From Sarocladium kiliense (lineage: Eukaryota > Ascomycota > Sordariomycetes > Hypocreales > Sarocladiaceae), in contig JAUZTG010000020.1 in the NCBI GenBank assembly GCA_030734395.1, forward strand, positions 1,984,001 through 2,048,000: a stretch of 64,000 nt of DNA, in the 5' to 3' direction. Of this stretch, positions 44,133 through 55,148 are shown piece after piece. How positions within the stretch are numbered: the stretch's first letter is position 1; the number at the start of each line of letters is the position of its first letter. The position numbers and the translations under genes were made by a program. Under the pieces are notes generated by a model, which saw only the letters and a list, made by a program, of their open reading frames with translations, was not told the origin of the DNA and made no database searches.

Positions 44133-46502
44133 ATGGCCGACGACACAGCCAACGAGGCCAATCCCCAGCCACGTCGCTCGTTCATGGCAGAGCACCCCGT
44201 TCGCTCCTCCGATAACATCCAATACCTCACCGACGACGAGATTAAGCAGTTCATCGACGATCTGGACCACAACAGCGACGGCCACATTGATTACAGCGAG
44301 GTAGAGCGCAAGCTCGATGAAGCGCACGATGAGCTCGCCCCCAAGGCAAAGGCGCATCATGTCGTGAAACGCGATCACGACTCTCATGATGATCAAGCAC
44401 GCCATGAGTTTCTGAGGAGCATGATGGGCAATGCGGATCGGAGTGCGAGGATTCCGAGGGATGACTTTGCGAAGCTGGTGAAGGAGTGGAAGATCCCTTC
44501 GTTGAAGCAGGCCAAGAAGGAAGAGGAGGATGAGAAAAATTACTTCAAGCGATTGGCAAGTTGGCGAAAGATTCGCGCGTACTGGGCTGTGCATGGACCG
44601 GAGATCTGCTTCATTGGCCTGGTCGTCAGCATGCAGCTTGCCTTTGGTATCTGGCAATGCGTCAAGTACTCGACCACGCAGAAATACCAAGACGCCCTCG
44701 GCTGGGGCGTCGTGCTGGCCAAGACCTGTGCCGGAGCTTTGTACCCGACATTCTTCTTCATCATCCTGAGTATGTCGCGATACTTGTCGACGTTTCTGCG
44801 GAGGTCGTACCTGGTCTCGAGGTTCCTGAATTGGGACTTGAGTCAGGAGTTTCATATCCGCATCTCATGTGTGGCTATCGTGCTGGCGACGTTGCATGCT
44901 ATTGGGCATTTGACGGGATCGATTCGGAGTCTCAGCAACCCGGACAATGAGGAGGCTGTTGCTGCGCTGTTGGGTGATCATTGGGTTCCCTTGAGCTATG
45001 CCGATGTCGTCAAGACGCTGCCTGGTATCACGGGTGTCATTGCGCTCTTTTTCTTCTACGTTCTCTCACTTTTGAGTATGCCACAGGTCCGTCGGTGGAA
45101 TTACGAGGTCTTCCAGCTGGGCCATCTGCTCATGTTCCCCATCATCGGGCTCATGATGGCTCATGGTGCGGCGGCGCTGTTCCAATGGCCCATGTTCGGG
45201 TATTTCCTCGCCTTCCCAACACTGCTGGTCATCATTGAGCGCACAACCCGCGTTTGTCTCGGCTTCCATCGCATCAAGGCTACCCTCAAGGTTCTTGATG
45301 CCGACACCGTCGAGATCTCAGCAGTTATCCCCAGTGAGCGACTCTGGAAGTACCACGCTGGACAATATATCTTCTTGCAGGTACCAAAAATCAGCTTCTT
45401 CCAGTGGCATCCCTTCACTGTGTCTTTCTGCCGCGGAAATCGCATGATGGTACACATCAAGACGGATGGCAACTGGACGGAAAAGCTGCGCGATCTTGGC
45501 GGAGACTCGGGAGAGTCTGAGATTGAGGTTGGCATCAATGGTCCCTTTGGTGCACCTGCGCAGAGGTTCTACGACTTCAATCATTCGCTCATCATCGGCG
45601 CTGGTATTGGTGTCACTCCGTTCTCCGGAATCCTCGCGGATCTCCAGTACAAGGACGACCAGGACCACGGCGGCCCAAGTCATGCCAGGCCCGTGCCTGA
45701 GAAGAAGAGGAGTGGGTCGACTTCTGGCGCAACGCAGGTTGGAGATGAGTCGGATGGACGACAGCAGAATGGTGACACCATCCGGAAGCAAGAGCAGAAT
45801 GGCGAAGTCAAAAAGGAGAAGAACCGCTCCATCGATGGCAGCGGCATGCTGCAACCTCCGAACCGCGACAGCATCAGCGCAAACCACCTCGATCAAACCC
45901 GCAAACCCCAGCCAGACCACGCCGAGACCTTCGCAGACGACTACCGCCGCGTCGACTTCCACTGGATGGTCCGCGACCGTAACTACCTCCTTTGGCTCTC
46001 CGACCTGCTGAACGAAGTCTCCACAAGCCAAGAGTGGCACCGCGAGCACGAAGAGAAGCCTCACCTCGACATCCGTATCAACACACACGTCACAGCCAAA
46101 CGCAAAGATATTTCCACCCACGTCTACCGCTGGCTCCTGGAAATGCACCGTACAGAAGACCACCCCGCCAGCCCCCTGACTGGCCTACTCAACCCTACAC
46201 ATTTCGGTCGCCCGGACTTTGACACGATTCTTGAAGAGCATTATGAGGAGATGCTGAGGTTTAGGGCAAGGACTGGTAGGAGGGAGAGTGTGACAAGTAG
46301 TGACTCGAGTAGCGCAGAGGAGGAGAGGAGAGAGGTGGGTGTGGCAGGGAGGCAAGCGGAGGAGTTGAAGGTTGGTGTTTTCTACTGTGGTGCGCCGGTT
46401 GTGGGAGAGATTCTGGCGGATAAGTGTAGGGAGTTGACGACGAGGGGAAGGCACGATGGAAGTAAGATTGAGTATCACTTCATGATTGAGGTGTTTGGGT
46501 AG
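44133..46502 (+). CDS. noxC: NADPH oxidase with EF-hand (NoxC type)
   Basis: Intronless, 789 aa. A textbook EF-hand loop is at residues 45-56 (DHNSDGHIDYSE). Six or so membrane helices follow (about 130-390), with paired haem-ligand histidines in LATLHAIGHLTG and QLGHLLMFP...MMAHG. FAD binding is WHPFTVSF (about 425) and NADPH binding GAGIGVTPFSGIL (about 489), followed by a charged, low-complexity insert (about 505-610) and FYCGAP near the end. Nox enzymes pass electrons from NADPH across the membrane to O2 to form superoxide; the EF-hand implies calcium control, unlike NoxA/NoxB which rely on NoxR. The C-terminus ends FMIEVFG rather than the usual ENF-type end. No lesion. Confidence 0.92.
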   Translation: MADDTANEANPQPRRSFMAEHPVRSSDNIQYLTDDEIKQFIDDLDHNSDGHIDYSEVERKLDEAHDELAPKAKAHHVVKRDHDSHDDQARHEFLRSMMGNADRSARIPRDDFAKLVKEWKIPSLKQAKKEEEDEKNYFKRLASWRKIRAYWAVHGPEICFIGLVVSMQLAFGIWQCVKYSTTQKYQDALGWGVVLAKTCAGALYPTFFFIILSMSRYLSTFLRRSYLVSRFLNWDLSQEFHIRISCVAIVLATLHAIGHLTGSIRSLSNPDNEEAVAALLGDHWVPLSYADVVKTLPGITGVIALFFFYVLSLLSMPQVRRWNYEVFQLGHLLMFPIIGLMMAHGAAALFQWPMFGYFLAFPTLLVIIERTTRVCLGFHRIKATLKVLDADTVEISAVIPSERLWKYHAGQYIFLQVPKISFFQWHPFTVSFCRGNRMMVHIKTDGNWTEKLRDLGGDSGESEIEVGINGPFGAPAQRFYDFNHSLIIGAGIGVTPFSGILADLQYKDDQDHGGPSHARPVPEKKRSGSTSGATQVGDESDGRQQNGDTIRKQEQNGEVKKEKNRSIDGSGMLQPPNRDSISANHLDQTRKPQPDHAETFADDYRRVDFHWMVRDRNYLLWLSDLLNEVSTSQEWHREHEEKPHLDIRINTHVTAKRKDISTHVYRWLLEMHRTEDHPASPLTGLLNPTHFGRPDFDTILEEHYEEMLRFRARTGRRESVTSSDSSSAEEERREVGVAGRQAEELKVGVFYCGAPVVGEILADKCRELTTRGRHDGSKIEYHFMIEVFG

Positions 46503-47301
46503 AGATGACCCAGAGCAATTGGAAGCGGGAGAGATGATATACCACTTTAGTAATATACGACGAGACTGAGACGTCCTCCTGGTCTGTAGATGTCTGTGAT
46601 GCGCTTGCGGGAATCGATAGTTCTCTGAGATGCCGTGTTAATAGAGAGATCGAATGAAACTCTCAATCGTTGGCCGACGAAGCTTTGGCTGATCGCTTCG
46701 AGAGTCACGTGCTACGATGCGGTAGTGAGGGAAGCTCATGGTGCGCAACAATCACTACCGCACGTCCTAACCCACCTCAAAACATATAAAACCTGGTCCC
46801 TCCCTATGAAAATTTTATCCTAAGAGAATAATATTCATCTAAAACATTAGAAAGATCAGCGCGCACTCAGATTCGAACCCATCAACTCCAGTTGCTATGC
46901 TCTACCTGATGACTCATCCGCCGTTGAGCGCGACTCCGCCACTGGACCACCAAACCTGGTCGCGACGGCCTCCACCAGTGCATATTTTCTCCCGCCAGTA
47001 TCTCGGGAGCATCCTTCAAATCTCCATCAGCCTGCATCCGACTTAGATGATCACGCTCAGCCTCAGCATGTCGTGGTAATTCTTCATTCCTTATCTATGC
47101 TTCTACTCTGCTCAGTTGCTGTCGCATACGAGTGCATTGCGCGACTGTGCTAGGCTTGACTCGCGTTTGAGAGTAGACTTCGTGGAGGGGGACGAGTTTT
47201 GACTGCCTTGATCTGCGTCCAGAACTCATCACTCGGCTTCTCAACGGGTCTTCTCTCGCTATCCTTTCCTTCTTTACTATCTACAGATCACCAACTTCAC
47301 A
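46503..47301. promoter_or_regulatory. Gap upstream of BRF1, holding a tRNA-like sequence
   Basis: 799 bp. Contains the minus-strand tRNA-like element listed separately and, nearer 47160-47301, the T/C-rich leader of BRF1. Confidence 0.5.
46845..46962 (-). pseudogene. tRNA-like element with A and B boxes, no cloverleaf
   Basis: On the minus strand TGGTCCAGTGG is a perfect Pol III A-box match and GGTTCGAATC a near-perfect B box, 59 nt apart, followed by TTTT about 30 nt on. Acceptor and T stems do not pair (ATGGG versus CTGAG), so it is not a working tRNA by eye. Probable tRNA relic or tRNA-derived sequence. Confidence 0.35.
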
Positions 47302-49557
47302 ATGTCGTCATTACTCAACCCAAACAAAAAGCCGGCAGGCACCGCAATGGGCCCTCCGAAGCCACGATTCGGACGTCCAAACCCTGTCAGAGCCATGAGA
47401 GAGCGTGAAGAAAGACGGCAAGCAGCGGCAGCCACCTCCAGCTCTGCTTCTTCCGCATCTCAGAACAACAAGTCACTTGCAGCAAGAAAGGGCGGTGCAT
47501 CACTCGCTCATCCTGCTCGCCCACAATGTCCTAACAAGGCCTGTCCCAAGCCCAATGTCGTCGATGGCACCTGTCAGACTTGCGGTCGTGTCGCTGATGA
47601 CAGCAACATCGTCGCAGAGGTGCAATTCGGCGAGACATCTTCTGGAGCTGCAGTCGTACAGGGTTCTTTCGTTGGCGCTGACCAGGCTGGAGTCCGTAGT
47701 ATGGGCCCGGCGTTTAGGAGAGTTGGCGGCACGGAGGATCGCGAGAAGAGTATTCGTGAGGCCAAGGGGTTGATGATGGGTTATGCACAGCAGTTACAGA
47801 TCACGGATAGCTTGGTTACTGCGGGAACTCAAGTGTTCAAGCTGGCTTCAGGGGCGAACTTCATCCAGGGACGGACGCTGGCTAGTGTGGCTGCGGTCTG
47901 TCTGTATGCGGCTTGTCGTGCGCAGCCGCCTTGCAAGGTCATGCTGATCGATTTGGCGGATTTGGTGCAGCTGAATGTTTTTAAGCTGGGACGCATCTTC
48001 AAGAAGCTCAATGAGGTTGTCCCCATTGGCAACGATGGGCTGATTCCCGTTTACCCGGAAGATCTGATTTGGAGATTCGCTACGAAGATGGAGTTTCACC
48101 AGGATACAGCTAAGGTTGCGGAGGATGCGGTCAGACTTGTGAAGCGTATGAGTCGCGATTGGATGGTCATGGGACGACGGCCATCAGGAATTTGCGGTGC
48201 CTGTCTGCTTATGGCAGCGCGCATGCACAATTTTCGGAGGACGGTTCGTGAGGTTGTCTACATCGTCAAGGTCACCAATCACACGATCCAGAACCGCCTG
48301 CAGGAGTTCAAGGTCACCGAGTCAAGTCGCATGTCGGTCGAGGACTTCCTCAAGCAGGACTTCCTGGAAAGCTCGCATGATCCGCCATCATTCTACCGCA
48401 AATCGGAGGAGTTTGTGCAGTCGCAAGATCAGAAGTCACGGAAGAGGAAGAAGCTGCTCGACGATCTTGAGGCTGAGGAAGGTGAGGGGGCTACCAGTAA
48501 CCCGCTGCCAACACCCGATGCCACGCAAAGAAGCATACGAAAGCCTTCCGATGCTGGAGCTGACTTGTCGTCTGCACCAACGGTTACGTACCGTAGAGAT
48601 GCAGATGGCTTCATCATTCCCCCACACCCGTCGCAGATTCAGCAAGATGAGCCTGGCAAGGCTGAGGATGATGAAACGGTCACCGAAAGTCTGGAAAAGC
48701 TCGCCCACGAATATGGTGACGAGATCGATCAGGAGCTGGACAGCGCAGCAGGACCATCAGGACGTGGGCGTCGGGACCCGCAACTCCCAATCAACGATGC
48801 ATGGGAGCAAGACGAGGATGAGCTCGAGGGGCAGATCGAGGAGATCTTCAACGACCCGATGACATATGAACACGCTATGGCGTACTCAACGGCAGAGCAG
48901 CGCGCTCGGATTCATTCTGACTGGGCACTGAAACAAAATCCTCAAAAGGAGGTTTCGATGGAAGCGGAAGTCAAAGAAGACGAATTCGCCGACGACCCGG
49001 AGGTAACGAATTGTTTGCTCTCACCAGAGGAGGCCAAGATCAAGGAGATGATCTGGGTCAACCAGAACAAGGAATGGCTCCGCCAACACCAGGAGAAGGT
49101 CTTCCGCCGGAAGATGGAAGCTGAGCGACCTAAGCAGACGCGAAAGCGGCGGAAGCGGGCAAGGATGGGAGAGGGGCAGACGAGTCCGGCGAGCTCCGCT
49201 GCAGAGGCAGCAATCAACGTGGCCAAGGATCGGGCGTGGTCCAAGAGGATCAACTACGACGCCATCCGCAACATCTTCGACATCCCCAGCGCTGTGGGAC
49301 CGGGTTCCGCTGCGACGAGTCGCAAGACAAGTTTGGCGGGTAGTGTGCTTGGTGTTGAGGATGAAGCGGGAAGTGAGGCACCGGATGAGAGTGTTGCTGG
49401 TGAGGATGTTGAAGAGGAGGAGGGCTTCGGAGAGGATGGGGATGAGTTTGATGGGGGAGGTGAGGAGTTTGGAGGAGGTGGTGATGGGGAGTTTGATGGA
49501 GGATATGATGATGACAATCCGGATATGGATGCTGAGTATGGGCTGGAAGAGGATTGA
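47302..49557 (+). CDS. BRF1: TFIIIB subunit Brf1 (TFIIB-related factor)
   Basis: Intronless, 751 aa. The N-terminal zinc ribbon uses Cys76, Cys81, Cys91 and Cys94 (CPNKAC ... CQTCG). Two cyclin folds follow, about 140-320, with the TFIIB-type repeats SVAAVCLYAACR and RRPSGICGACLLMAAR. The C-terminal half is acidic and holds the Brf1-specific block around LSPEEAKIKEMIWVNQNKEW, then a basic KQTRKRRKRAR and a Gly/Asp/Glu-rich tail. Brf1 joins TBP and Bdp1 in the nucleus to place RNA polymerase III on tRNA and 5S genes. A single-copy essential gene in fungi, here complete. Confidence 0.95.
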   Translation: MSSLLNPNKKPAGTAMGPPKPRFGRPNPVRAMREREERRQAAAATSSSASSASQNNKSLAARKGGASLAHPARPQCPNKACPKPNVVDGTCQTCGRVADDSNIVAEVQFGETSSGAAVVQGSFVGADQAGVRSMGPAFRRVGGTEDREKSIREAKGLMMGYAQQLQITDSLVTAGTQVFKLASGANFIQGRTLASVAAVCLYAACRAQPPCKVMLIDLADLVQLNVFKLGRIFKKLNEVVPIGNDGLIPVYPEDLIWRFATKMEFHQDTAKVAEDAVRLVKRMSRDWMVMGRRPSGICGACLLMAARMHNFRRTVREVVYIVKVTNHTIQNRLQEFKVTESSRMSVEDFLKQDFLESSHDPPSFYRKSEEFVQSQDQKSRKRKKLLDDLEAEEGEGATSNPLPTPDATQRSIRKPSDAGADLSSAPTVTYRRDADGFIIPPHPSQIQQDEPGKAEDDETVTESLEKLAHEYGDEIDQELDSAAGPSGRGRRDPQLPINDAWEQDEDELEGQIEEIFNDPMTYEHAMAYSTAEQRARIHSDWALKQNPQKEVSMEAEVKEDEFADDPEVTNCLLSPEEAKIKEMIWVNQNKEWLRQHQEKVFRRKMEAERPKQTRKRRKRARMGEGQTSPASSAAEAAINVAKDRAWSKRINYDAIRNIFDIPSAVGPGSAATSRKTSLAGSVLGVEDEAGSEAPDESVAGEDVEEEEGFGEDGDEFDGGGEEFGGGGDGEFDGGYDDDNPDMDAEYGLEED

Positions 49558-52042
49558 GCTGAAATGGTTCACGGCGTTTGTGGATATTAGATCTGGCGGA
49601 AAGCGATGGGTTCGTTATCTGGCGTTCAGAGGTTCACAGCTTCCAGCGGTTTCTTGTTGGCCAACGTCTTCTTTTGGATGTACTCTTAATGCAACTCGGT
49701 GCCACTTTTGCAATTGACTTACCCTGTGACATAGGCAGGGCTATCACTTCTCAGCAACAGCTTCTCCGAACCTTTCCTCCACGGCGCCTGCCGACAGTAG
49801 CGTCGCATATCTTCACAAAAGCGAGCAGACCAGCAGGGTACAGAAGTTCACAACACCGAGTTGGTAAGGGGTAGCATGTCCAACCTCGAAGCCGATCCAA
49901 TGAGAATCCACTCGCTGTTCGGCCGAAAGCTGGCAATCCCTGTCCCTGGGGTGAGCAGCAGATACCTACATGTGACAGGCCCTGAACTGCGGGTACAAAG
50001 TGGAGGCCAGGTCGCCCACAGCCAAGACGGCAGGGGAGCGGGACGCCATACGCGCGAGTTTAGTCGTCAATGTGTCAGGGAGGAGACCAGGGCCGGGTGA
50101 TGTCCCCGGGAACGTCGAATGTGGTTGTGATCCTTGCGTCGCGGCACGTTTGGCTTTTCGTGGAGGAGGGGAGATTGTCATTTGAGGGTAGTTATGGTTC
50201 GGGCGCGGGGGTTAGAGACTTGGCCTCTGGGCGAAGGGAAGACGAAGGATAGGAATGAAGCCAAGGAGACAAGTGATTGACGGCTCGTTCGATGTGGATT
50301 CTGGATATGGAAGGTTCTCGGGCTTGTCTGCGGCCAACAGGTGATTAGCAGGTTAGGTGGTATTACTCGGCATTGCGTCTCATGAGACCCAACCAACAGC
50401 AGGAAGATCATGTGTGCTTCCGGAAGGACGGCTCTCTCATTTGTCGCTGAACGATGCGAGGCACAGCAAGATTAGAAGAAATTTGCGGGCATTCCTGCCC
50501 ACCCCCCTGCCTGTACTCTGACCGTACATGAGCAACGCTTTCGGAGGTTCATCGCAAGCGAGATATACGACACTTTGTTCGAGAAGATTTCAACCCCCTG
50601 GAGTCTCGCGTTTCCTCGCGGGTTTTGTGTGGCGAGCCTGGCTTTCTTTGGGCGTGCCGGATATAATGGCGACGCGACAAGACTCGGATCCTTCTGATGA
50701 TATCCGGATCTGCTAGTGCTGAATTTCGCCCAGGATTGGGGAAGGAAGAGACACGGGGCAGGGGTTCCCCTTGTTCGACGACGACAGCTATAGGTTTTGT
50801 GCCTGCGTGCGGGAGTTGTAATACGTGGGCTTTGAGTGAAGGTTGGTTCCGGCTGTCTTTAACTGTCAAGCTTGTTTCGCTGCTTCTGAGAATTGAGACG
50901 ATGTGCTGGAGGGCGATAAACCCGGTACCTATCGCTCCTTTGAGTAATGTGTGATCTTGACTGCCGTTAATTCAAAGGAGAAGCTGGCCAACGTGGTGCA
51001 CGCTCAGTGGCCATTTCGGTTGACGGCCCTCGTACTCACACTCAAGTAAAAGTACGAGAGCAAGCAGACCTCCTGGGGAAGCCCTTGTTTCCGTCCTGAG
51101 ATTAGGGAGTCTCATTCGAAAGGCACGCTCAGTCGACGAAGTCCGGCAATCCCCTGTCTCTGCATTAATAGCTTCGTTTCTACTGGGTGTCGGAAGCTTG
51201 TCGGAGGATCTTCACGTCGGCTGTGCAGCCGCAAAAGTCGGGTCGCATTGAGATGGATCCGTCCTCGGTGGGCAGGTCGCCCCTTTCGTTGCCTGCCCGG
51301 TCAGATTGCCACCCTTGGAACATCCTTTCCTTTCTTGCCTGTCGATGGAAAGCTGGACAGGTCTGCATTGTGAGTAAGCCAACGCCCAGACACAACTTGC
51401 TGAATTGCATCTTCGTGATGTGATATAATGAACCGACAGCTGTGGTGGCAGCACGGAATGAAAGTTCTTAGCTGCTACTGATCGCGAAGGTGCTGCTAGA
51501 AACCAAGATGTGGTCTTGCAAGGTGATATGCATGGTGTTAGCCGTGGTCAAGGGACGGTCGCTCAGCGCGAACGACACGTTACGGCCCGGAAGTGAGAGA
51601 CCGAAGGCGCGATACCTTTTGTCTCAACAACGGGGAATAAACAGAATTAGGCATAGTACTTGTGTAGTTCCATGGAACGTACGCTTCAAGGGCATCCTTT
51701 CTGTATGCTGCATACCCAAATCACTTTCCCATGTGTATTTGGTTTGCCACAATGCTGGAGTGACCGATCAAGGTAGCCCCCGTTAAGAATAGGGAAGACT
51801 TGGAAGCAGGGGCTGCTGCACATGTATCACTGGAAACCGGAACGGGAAATGCAGGGCCTCGAATGCGACAATCCAGTTGCCTGCATTATCGAATCTTTCA
51901 TCCTTGCCCTAGGCTTTCCAAATCTTACTTATACAAACGCCGATCCCAACTCTTGGAATCTGGGGTGCCTGGCGAGAGACGACTGTGTTGTAAGACTAAC
52001 AGATCCATCCAACGGCCAGATCTTTTGGGGCTTTGAATTATC
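49558..52042. other. 2.5-kb gap, no gene seen
   Basis: Many short ORFs without domains or codon-bias support. The last 220 bp contain an open frame (51822-52124) overlapping the next gene's start in another frame; it may be an upstream ORF in its leader. Confidence 0.4.
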
Positions 52043-53561
52043 ATGTCTGGACCTACTGGCGGTGGTCCTGGCGGTGCTGCCGGCACTGGGCCTGGAGGCC
52101 CTCAGGGGCCCATCGATCCTGTGAGGGCGGCAGAAAACAACCTACCGGCTGTTCTCGCACCGTTGACGATCATTCACTTTCTGGCTGTTGCTGTGGTGTT
52201 GCTACGGCTTTACACCAGGGTTATCATCATCAAGTCTCCAGGAAGAGATGACTGGGTCATGTTGGCTGCAATGGTACGTTGACAATTTTAACCTCAAGCC
52301 CTCTGATTTAGTCTCCCTGTTGGCTGACTGTAGCAAGTAGATTGGTGCTCTAGCAGGCTGGATCATCTTTGTCCTGATGGGGGCTTGGGCCGGCCTCGGA
52401 CGGCATTGGGATACATTGACACTCGACACGCAGAATATGCACGCTCTGCTTTCGTTCTGCATGTCTTTGATTTCGACGACGGCGGCGTTTGCTCTTCTGA
52501 AGGTTTCGATCGTCCTGAACCTCCTTCGGTTGAGCACAAACAGATGGTACCGAATGTCATTGTGGGCGACGTTGGGTAGGTGAACTACTTCTCGTTATCC
52601 GAATGGACTTTCTGACGGAAATTTTAGTCTTGATCGTGGCATATCAGTTCATGGGTGCTATGACTTGGTTCCTCAGATGTATCCCGATGGCACGTATTTG
52701 GGACAAGTCAATTCCCGGAGAGTGCTACGATATCAAGATGTTTGTCACGTTTGCAGTGGTCAATACTGGTGAGTAGCTGAGCGAGCTGTGTCCGCCCTCT
52801 CAGGTTGACTGACATTTGCAGCTTTCAACATCACCACCGATGTCCTCTGCGCCACCTTCCCTATCCCTATTATCTGGGGCTTGCAGATGAAGCGTAAGAC
52901 TCGATTCTACTTGATTGGAGTACTGAGTCTCGGCTATGCGTAAGTCAAATACACAAAGGGAATCAAATCTTCGCCGTAAATGCTAAGAAGAAACAGTGCT
53001 GTTGGGCTTGGCATTGCAAAGGCAGTCTACCAGATTGGATTTGGCAGTAATCAGGATAAAACCTTGTGAGTATACACCTCAAACAATAGCACGATCGTTT
53101 ACTAAACGTGTTCAAAAGCAACTCTTGGGTCACGTTTTGGGGCTTGTAAGTGACAACTACTTCGACTTTGCGAAGACCGGTGACTGACAAATTCCAGCAT
53201 GCAACTCAACGTCGGTATCATAGCAGCCTGCGCGCCCTCACTGAAGCCTTTGGTCAGCAAGGCTCTCGGTCTTAGCACCGCCGACTCGCGCGCATACGGA
53301 AATACGTATGGTTCTCATGGCCCTGGTCGCAATGTTGCAGGCGGCGTGTCCGGTCTCCGTTCGAAACCACGCGATCATTACGAGCTCCACGATATTGACG
53401 AAAATGTGAACCGAAGCAAGCGCGGACACACCGACACGACTGTGACATTTTATAAAGGAACTTCGGAGGGAGAGCGATCGGGTAGTGAAGAGATGATTCT
53501 CGGGGAGCAGCCACCGGGATTTAAAGGGATTGTACGAACTACGGAGGTTGTGGTGAAATGA
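52043..53561 (+). CDS. Seven-TM rhodopsin-fold membrane protein (PTH11-like)
   Basis: Seven exons, 394 aa: 52043-52273, 52341-52575, 52628-52768, 52822-52939, 52997-53065, 53120-53146, 53198-53561; six canonical introns of 51-67 nt, one exon only 27 nt. A Gly/Pro-rich N-terminus precedes seven hydrophobic segments, with the family marks LRLYTRVIIIKSPGRDDWVM after TM1, KVSIVLNLLRLS, FNITTDVLCATFPIPIIWGLQM and NVGIIAACAPSLKPL in the last helix, followed by a polar cytoplasmic tail of about 100 residues. Fungal proteins of this fold include PTH11, a surface-sensing receptor-like protein, but most are of unknown ligand. No CFEM domain is seen. Location: plasma membrane, inferred. Confidence 0.88.
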
Positions 53562-55148
53562 GGACGGCGCAAGTTGCGAACGAAATTCACCTGGAGTTTG
53601 TTCATGCACGTGTTACTCAGATTCTGGTCTGATTACAGTCGCAATGTTCTACCTCTTGAAATTTCGAGCTCACAATATAACCGGACGGGTTGGCTCAGAC
53701 TTTTAAATCTTTCGATATCTGGACACCAAACATCAGGAAACATACTCGCGAGAAATCTCATCCCCAAAAAACAAGAGAGAGCATTAAAGCGGTATGTCGA
53801 AAGACGATGACAGTGAAACCCTTCTCCAGGGATCTTGAAGGATTCTGCAGATAAGAAGCCTCAAAAGGAAGCGCGCGAATCCGAGTGAGCCCTTTGATTG
53901 AGGCACTGTAATTGTCGCTAGGAGCATGTAGGTCCCAGGCCTTCCGTAGCACCGAGGTGGAACGTTTCGATTCAGCCGGAGGCGCGACTTCTCTCGTGTC
54001 TGTTGGGTGGATGCTCATAGCATGGGGGGGGCCTATGCATGCATAATTGTGCTGGCCTCCAATGCTACGTACCGGGGATAATGGTCCTTGCGAACGAGAC
54101 TAGTCTTGAACATGTCTGGTACTGCAGGATTTCGAAAGATAGCAGAAGCTCCAGAACTGGCACTTACCGGAACAAACGGAACAAAGTCGAAGCCTGTGTA
54201 AGTCGTATGAGGCATCGCAAACCGAGTTAGGGCCGTTCCTGAACCTGGCCTCGCATCACGGTGGATTCCACAAGGACAAGCCCGGCTGCACCCCTGCAGT
54301 CCAAAAAGTCATTCCTGCATTCCCGAATTGTGGCACCGAGGCTCAATGGAGGTATAGCCGCTATCCCGGGTGCTCCATGTTGACAGCCATGTTGAAGTAG
54401 CCTAACAAACAAGCCACTTCATCACTCCACCTTGACACCCATGCTCTCGGACGGACGACCAGGTGATCCACTGCTGCTAGGATGTTCTCCAAGGCACTAA
54501 TCGCGCTCGGACTGGCTTGGGTCTTGCCCCTCGACCCTCTGGTCCCTTGTTCGGTCAATATCCACTCTCGATGCAGGTGTAGCAGCCAGACCTTCGAAGC
54601 CCTCCTATCAGCCATGGGCAATGAGCGACGTACGGCTACCGGACCCTTGAATGTCCAATGCATCCAAGTCCGCTGTCTTTTGCGCCAAGTCGTCCATAAT
54701 CTCTCTGGCAGACCCCAGCGTCTTTACCTGAGCTATTGGGACTCAATCCTCAGCTTCAAGTCGCCAGCTCGCTTCGGATAACATGGGGCGCGGTCGATAT
54801 GTTCTAAGCGCATTGATTCTGGCAGCATGTGAGGTGCGGTGCCCAGGAGCTCATCTAAGTGGTGCAAGCTCATTACTCCCGACGGTTAAGGTTCATAGAA
54901 TCATCCCTAAGCACATAAAGCCGGCCCATCCCACGTGGCGAACGCGTGTTATTGCTTCTCTGCAGACGCCATTGACGATCTTCTGCTTCTTCCGGTAGCC
55001 TCTGTCTTTGCTACCTGTCACTCGTTCACAAGCAATACAGAGGCATTCCCCTCGTCCACTCCTTTCACCCTCCGAGAACTTCTCCCCCATCCTCCCTCTC
55101 TTTCGTTTCCTCAATCCCAAGGAGTTTCAACCAAGCGTACTTGCAGAC
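53562..55148. other. Gap upstream of the FAD oxidoreductase
   Basis: 1.6 kb, no gene recognised. The last 100 bp (cctcgtccactcctttcaccctcc...) are a CT-rich leader. Confidence 0.45.
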
